NCBI GenBank assembly: GCA_035426385.1
Contig: DAOLZQ010000069.1
Coordinates: 1 to 13,642, forward strand
Source: Parvibacillus sp035426385
GTDB taxonomy: Bacteria > Bacteroidota > Bacteroidia > Chitinophagales > Saprospiraceae
Length of the DNA: 13,642 bases
Direction: 5' to 3'
Shown: piece after piece, positions 1-6,475 of the stretch
Numbering within the stretch: position 1 is the stretch's first letter
Layout of the letters: the number at the start of each line of letters is the position of its first letter
Translations under genes and position numbers: made by a program
The notes under the pieces: generated by a model
What the model was told of the DNA's origin: nothing
What the model saw: the letters and a program-made list of their open reading frames with translations, nothing else
The model's database searches: none

Positions 1-2
1 GC

Positions 3-1259
3 GCTACACTGACCTCTTCGAGAGCTGATGGCGTCCAGTACCTATACGGAAACCTGTGGGAAAACTTCACCGCCGGAGCGCAGACCGCGCTTCACGAAGG
101 TACAGACGCACAAATCGCAAATAGTAGATTCAGAACGCACGATGCTACGCTACCCATATTCCCGCAGGGATATGTAGCTCCGCTGGAATTGCAATTAAAT
201 CCATGGTTTGCAGCAAATGAACAGGAAAACGATCGAACCGGCTGTGAAGATCTCTCACAGTCGGAAGCCAACGACTGGCTGACGGACTATGCTCTGGCAG
301 ATATAAACTACGCCGTCTATGACACCATGCTGAAGCAGCAGGGACAGTATCTGGCTCATGATTTCATGTACAGAAATCCGGGGCTGAGCTACTCACCTAC
401 TTTACAGAATTTCTATGTCAATTATGCGGGGACTGATGCAGGCCAGGTATCACAGATCCGCGTCCGGCTCGAACGCGCTCTGGATATCTCTCCCGGTCTG
501 GATTCTCTCCTCAGGCTGTATCAGGACTCGATAGTCATTGCTCAGGATCAACTCAATACGCTACAACTGACCTTGGGGTCTGATCCCACGCCGACTGAGA
601 TCCAAATTTATCAAGCGCAATCACTGGCGCTGAGTTCTCAAATCTATGGCTGGAAGCAACAGATCAAATCGTACTACCAAGCTCATGCTACAGCGCTGGA
701 CGATACCCTGCTGGTATTATATACCGCGATGACTTTCCTGAGTGACCCGGTGGATAACATCCCCATGCATAATGCATTTGTAGAGACCTGGATAGAAGTA
801 CAGTACCTGCTAGCGCCTTCACTGGGCCTGCTGCCTGCCGAGATATCCGCCCTGCTGACCATCGCGCATCAATGTCCGGACTATGGAGGTCATGCAGTGT
901 ACTGGAGTAGAGCACTACTGAACCGGGTTTATCATGACCTAATCTGGGATGATGCCATTCTGTGTGTGGATACGCTGGGCTATCAGTTAGTACCACCGCC
1001 CATTCAAGCCCTGACTCGGATAAATGATGGCTATCGCAGTTATCCCAATCCTTCCTCCGGCTATCTAATGCTGTCCGCACCTGCTGAGTATAGCGGGATG
1101 ATAGAGCTACTGGACAGTAGGGGATCGGTCCTCTACAGACATACCTACGACGTGAGCAGCCGTATCGCGCTACCCAACTATACGGGCGTAGTGTTTATCA
1201 AATGGATGGATCAGAGCGGCAACCTACTCCATCTGGGCCGACACATCATACTGAAATAA
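3..1259 (+). CDS. Secreted T9SS cargo protein, C-terminal part (5' end outside window)
   Basis: The reading frame is open to the left edge and ends at TAA 1257-1259, so only the last 418 residues of a longer protein are visible. An apparent TTG start at 189 is internal: the upstream codons read as ordinary protein, including QYLYGNLWENF, ALHEG and SRFRTHD. The last ~75 residues (from about 1036) form a type IX secretion sorting domain. It begins with YPNPSSG, continues with beta-strand-like segments (IELLDSRGSVLY) and ends in a short basic tail (GRHIILK). This domain directs proteins across the outer membrane and is then usually removed, with the cargo anchored or released. The middle section has no catalytic motif I recognise; large surface proteins with repeats upstream of this type of end are common in the phylum. 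A similar secreted protein gene follows after 85 bp. Function beyond secretion is unknown; the T9SS call is firm. Confidence 0.85.
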   Translation, partial: ATLTSSRADGVQYLYGNLWENFTAGAQTALHEGTDAQIANSRFRTHDATLPIFPQGYVAPLELQLNPWFAANEQENDRTGCEDLSQSEANDWLTDYALADINYAVYDTMLKQQGQYLAHDFMYRNPGLSYSPTLQNFYVNYAGTDAGQVSQIRVRLERALDISPGLDSLLRLYQDSIVIAQDQLNTLQLTLGSDPTPTEIQIYQAQSLALSSQIYGWKQQIKSYYQAHATALDDTLLVLYTAMTFLSDPVDNIPMHNAFVETWIEVQYLLAPSLGLLPAEISALLTIAHQCPDYGGHAVYWSRALLNRVYHDLIWDDAILCVDTLGYQLVPPPIQALTRINDGYRSYPNPSSGYLMLSAPAEYSGMIELLDSRGSVLYRHTYDVSSRIALPNYTGVVFIKWMDQSGNLLHLGRHIILK

Positions 1260-1274
1260 TAAATGGTAAAATAC

Positions 1275-1308
1275 AGAGGTATATGCTTGACTTCGGGCAT
1301 ATATCTCT
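1275..1308 (+). terminator. Strong hairpin after the first T9SS gene, probable terminator
   Basis: Arms 1275-1286 (AGAGGTATATGC) and 1297-1308 (GCATATATCTCT) pair over 12 bp with one G-U pair, around a 10-base loop. It starts 15 bases after the stop codon at 1259. No clear run of T follows, so termination by the classic intrinsic mechanism is uncertain; it may instead protect a 3' end. It separates the two T9SS cargo genes and suggests they are separate transcripts. Confidence 0.6.
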
Positions 1309-1344
1309 CTAAATATTGAATTTCTCTAAATAAATAAGCAAATC

Positions 1345-2928
1345 ATGAATCGATATTTGTACCGGATATGGGTGATCTATCTTCTGGCAGCATCATCGTC
1401 ACTATCGGCGCAGGATTATATCAATCAGAGATACGACCGGCAGAGAATAATCATGCCCGCACTTGGTGGTGCATGTCCTAATCTCGACAGTTCCAATCAC
1501 GTATATATCAATGGAGTACGGTTTGACTTTCGGAGCGACAGCTTGCAGATGATCGCAGTGGATACCTTCGTGTCGCAGGCCATCATCCCCTACTATACCA
1601 TAAATGAAGCGGCGCAGATCTGCAATAAGCAGGGGCAGATCGCAGCCTACTTCAATGGCGGTGAGCTGTGGGATCGCAATGAGCACAAGATCATCATCGA
1701 TATGTTCAAGTACGCCTCCTCCACCATGAACTTTGCACTCGCCTACAATTATAATAGCTGCCTCATCCTGCCCATGCCGCTCAGTGAGTCACAGTATGTA
1801 CTCATCGGCACCGATGACTATCACTACGACCGCATCTATGGGGTGGAGGCGGGGAAGCAACTCAGCGCCGTCTATTTAGACGAGCTGAGCGACGGTACCC
1901 TGACTATCAGTCGCATCGACTCCAACCTGCATCAGTCCAGCTATACCAAAAATGGTTCCGTAACTGCCTGCCGGCATGCCAATGGGCGCGACTGGTGGGT
2001 AGTCAGCCCCAAGCGCTGGGGCACCTATTTCAACGTATTTTTATTGGAGCCGGGTGGACTGCGCTTCAGTCACGAATCGACGGTAGCAGATACCATCTTT
2101 GATGCTGGCTATGCACCTGAATTTTCTCCCGACGGCCGCTGGTACACCCGTACCAGAGTAGAACACCTCACTCAGTACAAGAAAAAGAACTTTGTACAGT
2201 TCTTTCCCTTCGACCGGTGTAGCGGCACCTTTGGGGCGCCCTTCGTGCTGCGTATGCCCCAAGAAGACACCACTTCAATTGGTCAAGCTTGGTTTGACGC
2301 CACCTCCCGCTATGTGTACTTCGCTACCTGCTCCTCATTGTTTCAGGCGGATATGTGGGCGGCCGACATACAGGCCAGCCTAGTGAAGGTCAGCGGCTAT
2401 GATCATTCCCTCCACGATTCAGGCGGATTTTTATGCATGGGATACGGATTTTTAGCTCCGGATGGAAAAGCATATATAGTGGATGGAAGAAATAATTTTA
2501 GAACCACTGTGGTACACAATCCCTCGGCGCGCGGTCTGGCCTGTGATGCCCGCTATGCGGAGCTGGTGAAGCCAAGCTGCTCCGGCTCTGCATTGGGCAA
2601 TATGCCCGACTTCAATCTCGGTCCCGAAGATGGCACACTGTGTGATTCACTCGGGCTGGATGCGGTCAGTATCCACAGCAGTAGCACGGCCTCGGCGCCA
2701 CTGACCATCTCACCCAGTCCCACCACCGGCGACTGCACCGTGATGCTACCCTCACAGGGGGGCAGCCTCACTGTGTATGATGCGCAGGGCGCTATCAGAG
2801 CCGACTTCCTCATTCAGAACTATCAGATGGAGCAGGCGCTGTCTCTACCACTGGGTGTGTATTATGTCGCCTATCGCTCCACCGATGGCCTCATCAATAC
2901 CGGTGGTAAGGTAGTGGTGATTAGGTAG
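1345..2928 (+). CDS. Secreted propeller-like protein with T9SS C-terminal sorting domain
   Basis: This 527-residue protein is complete. It begins with a Sec signal peptide (residues 1 to about 22: basic MNRYLYR, then a hydrophobic stretch, with likely cleavage after SLSA). The body has the spaced aromatic/beta pattern of a WD40-like (PD40) beta-propeller, with an EFSPDGRWY motif near residue 260 and FLAPDGKAYIVDG near 370, both typical propeller blade turns. From about residue 453 there is a T9SS sorting domain: ISPSPTTGDC, then LTVYDAQGAI, LPLGVYYVAY and a basic end KVVVIR. The protein is expected to be exported by Sec and T9SS and to sit on or leave the cell surface. No enzyme motif is visible, so a binding or scaffold role is only an inference. 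The ATG at 1345 fits the signal peptide; the preceding bases are A-rich with no Shine-Dalgarno, as usual in this phylum. GC content is higher than in the genes that follow. Confidence 0.85.
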   Translation: MNRYLYRIWVIYLLAASSSLSAQDYINQRYDRQRIIMPALGGACPNLDSSNHVYINGVRFDFRSDSLQMIAVDTFVSQAIIPYYTINEAAQICNKQGQIAAYFNGGELWDRNEHKIIIDMFKYASSTMNFALAYNYNSCLILPMPLSESQYVLIGTDDYHYDRIYGVEAGKQLSAVYLDELSDGTLTISRIDSNLHQSSYTKNGSVTACRHANGRDWWVVSPKRWGTYFNVFLLEPGGLRFSHESTVADTIFDAGYAPEFSPDGRWYTRTRVEHLTQYKKKNFVQFFPFDRCSGTFGAPFVLRMPQEDTTSIGQAWFDATSRYVYFATCSSLFQADMWAADIQASLVKVSGYDHSLHDSGGFLCMGYGFLAPDGKAYIVDGRNNFRTTVVHNPSARGLACDARYAELVKPSCSGSALGNMPDFNLGPEDGTLCDSLGLDAVSIHSSSTASAPLTISPSPTTGDCTVMLPSQGGSLTVYDAQGAIRADFLIQNYQMEQALSLPLGVYYVAYRSTDGLINTGGKVVVIR

Positions 2929-2978
2929 AGGTGGAATGGTTAATTCTGATTTAATAATCAATGTCGGTTAGTTAAGGA

Positions 2979-3535
2979 TTATAAAGGTTTATAATTTGTG
3001 TAAAAGTGCTTTTTAGGCTTCTTGTTTCGCTCAAAACTTCGACCAGGTCTTAGGATCTCTCGGTTATTTTCTATGAAATAGTCCGATATGTCCAGCGCCT
3101 TGTAGTACATGTTTTTAACAAAGAAGTTGATCAAATTATCCTTTATGACATACAACGCATGTGTTTTATTTATTTTTTGGCTAAGTTTGTTTCCTGTTTT
3201 TGCGCTATCATATTCTGTCCTTACCTTTTGGGCTATCGGAAAAGACAAGGTGTCGCACAGTGTCATCATGTACATTTTGGCATAAAAATCTTGTTCTACG
3301 CTTTTGGCTGTTTTCCACTAAATGCCTCTACTTCGACCCTTGCCTTTAATAGTTTAAACTCCTCCTCTATTCCCCATCGGCGATGATATAACGCCTGAAA
3401 TTAGCTATATTCATATTTCTGCTCATCTAACAATGATGTGCAAAGAATTTCGACCTCTCCGTTTTCCAGTTCAATTGATCAGAATATATTTCGTGTATCA
3501 GACGATCCGTAGCTGGAAATTGGGGGAGTAGTTCG
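2979..3535 (-). pseudogene. Decayed IS4-family transposase, C-terminal half
   Basis: Read on the - strand, about 180 codons match the end of an IS4-type DDE transposase. The family signature Y-(2)-R-(3)-E-(6)-K is intact at 3388-3344, in the segment LYHRRWGIEEEFKLLK, which carries the third acidic catalytic residue. Upstream is SIELENGEVEIL followed by TSLLDEQKY; downstream is VEQDFYAKMYMMTL and a C-terminus RPGRSFERNKKPKKHF. The gene is dead. There is an in-frame TGA at 3479-3481 (probably from CGA), an in-frame TAA at 3401-3403, and a one-base shift near 3299, where the frame runs into TAG while the family sequence continues in the -1 frame. Homology fades above about 3510-3540, so the N-terminal half with the first two catalytic aspartates is missing. 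The stop is at 2979-2981. No intact terminal inverted repeats or target duplication were found. The upper boundary is approximate. Confidence 0.85.
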
Positions 3536-3581
3536 ATTATAAAATAATTAGCAGAGAATTATAAAACTTTATGTTTTGAGT

Positions 3582-3608
3582 TTATTGTTAACGATAAGTT
3601 AATAACAA
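3582..3608. promoter_or_regulatory. Imperfect inverted repeat upstream of the propeller lipoprotein
   Basis: Arms 3582-3592 (TTATTGTTAAC) and 3598-3608 (GTTAATAACAA) pair over 11 positions with one mismatch and one G-T pair, around a 5-base spacer. It lies about 130 bp before the lipoprotein start at 3735. It could be an operator or a transcript hairpin; in DNA this AT-rich, chance is also possible. Confidence 0.3.
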
Positions 3609-3734
3609 AGGGCGAAATATCTGAAACTATTAAATTCTTGTTAATAAAGGGCAAATCACAAATGAGCTTTATAACTGTCATGAACTATGTCAAAGCACTA
3701 TCCATCCTCTATAAAGCAATTCAAAAACTATTTT

Positions 3735-4781
3735 ATGAAAAATATTGTAAAAACTCTTTTGCTTTGTAGCTTGGGCATAGTAATCTCTTGCAAATCCAAT
3801 CCACCATCACAGACCATAGGTCCAAATAAATTGGCGAAGATAAATGTAAGAAAGAGTATTCCTTTGAATTCCCTAGAACCTCGTTTTTTCTTTCCCAAAC
3901 ATGATAGCCTCATTATAATTTCAAACTATCAAGGCGAAAAAGTATTAGGCAGAATCATTAATATCAATACCGGTGAGAAAATAGGTGAATTCATGGAACA
4001 TGGCAGAAAGACAAACCAACTATTGTCTGTCTTTAGTGCAGGAATGATAAATAATAAAATGTGGGTATATGACATTACGGGGCAAAGGATAGTTTCTTGT
4101 GACTTGTCAGTTTCACCCGAAAGGAAGTCATCCATATATATGACTTATCCTTTGAATATATCATACTACTGGGTGGCAGTGGACAAATTCAATAACGTCT
4201 ATGCGACCGGAAATGAGAAACAGACTTCCAAGATAGACATATTTAACCTAAACAATCAGGAGTCAATTTCCAGCATTGGCAATTTCAATGATATGCCGAC
4301 AGAGTATAAATCTACGCCGGCTATTTGGCGCACGGGTCAGCAGAGCTTTCTCTACTTGAGACCTGATGCGAAGTTTGCTGTTCTTGCCGGCAGATTCACT
4401 GATAAAATTGACATAGTTGATCTAACGTCTCAAAAGTCGAAAATAATTCGCGGCCCTGACAATTTTGAAGCAGAATATACACCTATTTTCCAAGAAATCG
4501 ATACAGTTTTCTCCTTTAATAATAAATCAAAACATGCTTTCCTGGGTGGTAGTGCTACTCAAGAATACATCTATTTATTATATAAGGGTGATTACCATTA
4601 TAAGGAGGACCGGGAAGTAACTAAAAAGGTACTTATCTATAATTGGGAAGGTAATTTAATTAAATGCTATATTGTTCCACATGGTACTGCGGAAGTCACC
4701 TCAGATGATCTTAACCAAACATTATACCTGTACGATCGTATTAAAAAGAATATACAAATAGCTCATTTAGCCTTAAAATAA
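3735..4781 (+). CDS. 6-bladed beta-propeller lipoprotein (BF3164-like)
   Basis: The protein has 348 residues from the ATG at 3735. That start is preferred over the in-frame ATG at 3687 because it begins exactly at a lipoprotein signal: MKNIVKTLLLCSLGIVISC, with lipobox VISC and the lipidated Cys at position 19. The mature part resembles the BF3164/TolB-like 6-bladed propeller lipoproteins of Bacteroidota. It has an early DSLIIISNYQGEKVLG strand pair, then INTGEKIGEFMEHGRKTNQL, a turn typical of the family's first blade, and repeated aromatic strands to the end (IYNWEGNLIKCY). Such proteins sit in the envelope and are thought to bind partners; no enzyme activity is established and I see no catalytic motif. 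The thioredoxin-like lipoprotein gene starts 4 bases after its stop, so the two are almost certainly co-transcribed. Both starts lie in the same local context TTTTATGAAA. Codon use is clearly more AT-rich than in the T9SS genes to the left. Confidence 0.8.
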   Translation: MKNIVKTLLLCSLGIVISCKSNPPSQTIGPNKLAKINVRKSIPLNSLEPRFFFPKHDSLIIISNYQGEKVLGRIININTGEKIGEFMEHGRKTNQLLSVFSAGMINNKMWVYDITGQRIVSCDLSVSPERKSSIYMTYPLNISYYWVAVDKFNNVYATGNEKQTSKIDIFNLNNQESISSIGNFNDMPTEYKSTPAIWRTGQQSFLYLRPDAKFAVLAGRFTDKIDIVDLTSQKSKIIRGPDNFEAEYTPIFQEIDTVFSFNNKSKHAFLGGSATQEYIYLLYKGDYHYKEDREVTKKVLIYNWEGNLIKCYIVPHGTAEVTSDDLNQTLYLYDRIKKNIQIAHLALK

Positions 4782-4785
4782 TTTT

Positions 4786-5331
4786 ATGAAATGGCGTAGA
4801 TTTATTAGGTATTTATTTTTATCGTGCTTAATATTGCTCTTGAATAACTGTACGTCACAAAGAAATTCTCAGACCGACCTCTCAGTAAATGCTTCTAAAA
4901 GAGATACTACTTTAATTATTATTCCGGATAATCTTATTTTATATAATCCATACGATAAGCCGATAAGTATTAATAGCGCAGAATCTATTAATTTCACTCT
5001 ACTATTTTCTACCAATTCAGCATGCGCATCTTGCTTATCAATTATTAAAAAAATATCTGATAATTCCAAAAAATTAAAAGAAAGTGGAATGGATGTTAAA
5101 ATAATATGTGTAGCTTATGATGAATTCGAATCTTTTAAATTCTTTTGTGAGCGCGGAGATTTTAACTCTTCCGAATTTCCCTTTTATCTGGATCAGAAAA
5201 AGAGTTTTAAAGCTTTAAATAAAGAAATTAATTACAGTGGTTATGTATTCTTGTTGGACAGGAATAATAGAATACTACACAAGTATAATGAATATGAAAT
5301 ACCTTTTGATTCGTTGATAAATCATAAATAA
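4786..5331 (+). CDS. Thioredoxin-like lipoprotein with CxxC motif
   Basis: The protein has 181 residues. The N-terminus is a lipoprotein signal (MKWRRFIRYL, a hydrophobic core, then LNNC with lipid Cys 22; the lipobox is loose but acceptable for this phylum). After a polar linker comes a thioredoxin-fold core: strand INFTLLFS (residues 68-75), then CASC at 80-83, a helix, strand VKIICVAYD, a second helix, a probable cis-Pro turn at SSEFPFYLD, and a late strand YVFLLDRNNRIL typical of TlpA/redoxin proteins. The Cys pair follows the strand as in thiol-disulfide oxidoreductases, so a redox role in the periplasm facing the membrane is likely, although CASC is not the standard CGPC or CxPC and the catalytic role is inferred. 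It follows the propeller lipoprotein by 4 bp in one operon. The coding sequence is strongly AT-rich. An alternative is a structural thioredoxin fold without enzyme activity. Confidence 0.7.
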   Translation: MKWRRFIRYLFLSCLILLLNNCTSQRNSQTDLSVNASKRDTTLIIIPDNLILYNPYDKPISINSAESINFTLLFSTNSACASCLSIIKKISDNSKKLKESGMDVKIICVAYDEFESFKFFCERGDFNSSEFPFYLDQKKSFKALNKEINYSGYVFLLDRNNRILHKYNEYEIPFDSLINHK

Positions 5332-5344
5332 TTGATTATTTTTT
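5326..5344 (+). terminator. Weak AT-only hairpin with T run after the lipoprotein operon
   Basis: AAATAAT (5326-5332) and ATTATTT (5335-5341) are perfect complements overlapping the stop codon, and six T residues run through 5339-5344. The stem has no G-C pair, so it would be weak; it is the only T-run candidate terminator for the operon. Confidence 0.3.
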
Positions 5345-5400
5345 GACTATTGCACTCAATCTGTATTATAAATTCTAGCATCCAAGAAAATATCTCTAAT

Positions 5401-5414
5401 AAGGGAAATCCCTT
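5401..5414. terminator. Small hairpin between convergent genes
   Basis: AAGGG and CCCTT arms around the loop AAAT lie between the ends of the lipoprotein operon and rlmN. With a 5-bp stem and no T run on either strand, a role as a two-way terminator is only possible. Confidence 0.25.
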
Positions 5415-5447
5415 GAAATAATCATAGGACAACGTAATTTACTTCTT

Positions 5448-6374
5448 CTATTCCTTATTCGCTAGCTGTCCGCAAGCTGCATCGATGTCCTGCCCGCGAC
5501 TCTTGCGGAGTGTGACATTAGCGCCCGCTGCCACAAGTATCTTCAGGAAGGCGTGCACTTTCTGATTGTCGCTACGCTGGAAAGGTATGCCTTCGACTAC
5601 ATTGTATTCGATGACATTGATACGAACAGGAAATCGCTTAGTCAATAACGCCAACTGACGTGCGTCTTCCGGCTGATCATTAAAGTCACGCAGTGCAAGG
5701 TATTCATAAGTAATCCTATTTTTTGTCTTCGTATAGAAATAATCGAGTGCCTCCATCAGCGTTTCGATATTATTCTGATCATTAATGGGCATGATCTGGT
5801 CTCGCTTGGTGTCATTGGCCGCGTGCAGACTCAATGCAAGTTTGACTTTAGCCCCGTCATCTGCCAGCTTTCGGATCATCTTAGCGATACCCGCCGTGCT
5901 TACAGTGATGCGTGAGGGGGACATACCCAGTCCTTCCGGAGAAGTGATGAGCCTGATACTCTCCAGTGTATTGGAATAATTGAGCAAGGGTTCACCCATA
6001 CCCATATACACGATATTGGTCAGTGGATGATTATAGATTTCTTCGCACTGCGCATTTACAGCTACTACCTGATCTACTATCTCCGTATAGCTGAGATTGC
6101 GAACGCGCCCCATGCGTCCCGTCGCACAGAAAGAGCAGGACAAGCTACAGCCTACCTGAGATGAGACACACACCGTATATCGATTATCCTGGGTCACCGG
6201 GATCAGAACAGCTTCTATCTTATTACCATCTGCCAGTATAAATCTGGTCTTCACCGTACCATCAGCACTTTGTTGCGTTAGTTCGGGCTTTAGAAATGGG
6301 ATAATGAAGTCATCCTTGAGCTTTTCTCTTAGTTCCGCTGGCAAGTCAGTCATCTGATCAAAATCATTGACGTG
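5448..6374 (-). CDS. rlmN: Dual-specificity 23S rRNA/tRNA adenine-C2 methyltransferase RlmN (5' end in gap)
   Basis: This is a radical SAM enzyme that methylates C2 of A2503 in 23S rRNA and A37 of some tRNAs in the cytoplasm. Numbering from the Met at 6353, the 4Fe-4S motif CxxxCxxC is at C69, C73 and C76 (GCSLSCSFCATG). The conserved cysteine before it is C62 in VCVSSQVGC. The SAM-binding GMGEP is at 118-122, and the methyl-carrying active-site Cys is C294 in IDAACGQL. All key residues are present. The Met at 6353 is not the true start: codons HVNDFDQ continue in frame up to the gap and match the family's usual segment before TDLPAELREKL. About 40-50 N-terminal residues are therefore lost in the N run. 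It is convergent with the lipoprotein operon and divergent from the TolC gene across the gap. This is a housekeeping gene, and the call is very secure. Confidence 0.98.
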   Translation of the reverse strand, partial: HVNDFDQMTDLPAELREKLKDDFIIPFLKPELTQQSADGTVKTRFILADGNKIEAVLIPVTQDNRYTVCVSSQVGCSLSCSFCATGRMGRVRNLSYTEIVDQVVAVNAQCEEIYNHPLTNIVYMGMGEPLLNYSNTLESIRLITSPEGLGMSPSRITVSTAGIAKMIRKLADDGAKVKLALSLHAANDTKRDQIMPINDQNNIETLMEALDYFYTKTKNRITYEYLALRDFNDQPEDARQLALLTKRFPVRINVIEYNVVEGIPFQRSDNQKVHAFLKILVAAGANVTLRKSRGQDIDAACGQLANKE

Positions 6375-6474
6375 NNNNNNNNNNNNNNNNNNNNNNNNNN
6401 NNNNNNNNNNNNNNNNNNNNNNNNNNNNNNNNNNNNNNNNNNNNNNNNNNNNNNNNNNNNNNNNNNNNNNNNNN
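6375..6474. other. Assembly gap (100 N)
   Basis: There are exactly 100 N, the usual placeholder for a scaffold join of unknown length. It removes the 5' ends of rlmN and of the TolC-type gene and any promoters between them. Other genes could be hidden here, since the real distance is not known. Confidence 0.99.
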
Positions 6475-6475
6475 A

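Noticed and set aside
688..1080. 130-codon frame on the - strand inside the first T9SS gene
   Set aside because: It lies wholly within a convincing coding frame on the + strand and its translation shows no family features.
3290..3305. Programmed -1 frameshift in the transposase
   Set aside because: The site CCA AAA GCG TAG lacks a classic slippery heptamer, IS4 elements usually have a single frame, and two further nonsense codons show decay.
3159..3386. 75-codon frame on the + strand over the transposase remnant
   Set aside because: It is antisense to the transposase C-terminal half, whose - strand translation carries the IS4 signature.
3687..3734. Longer N-terminus for the propeller lipoprotein from ATG 3687
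   Set aside because: The extra 16 residues are polar and would bury the lipoprotein signal; the ATG at 3735 begins exactly at the signal sequence.
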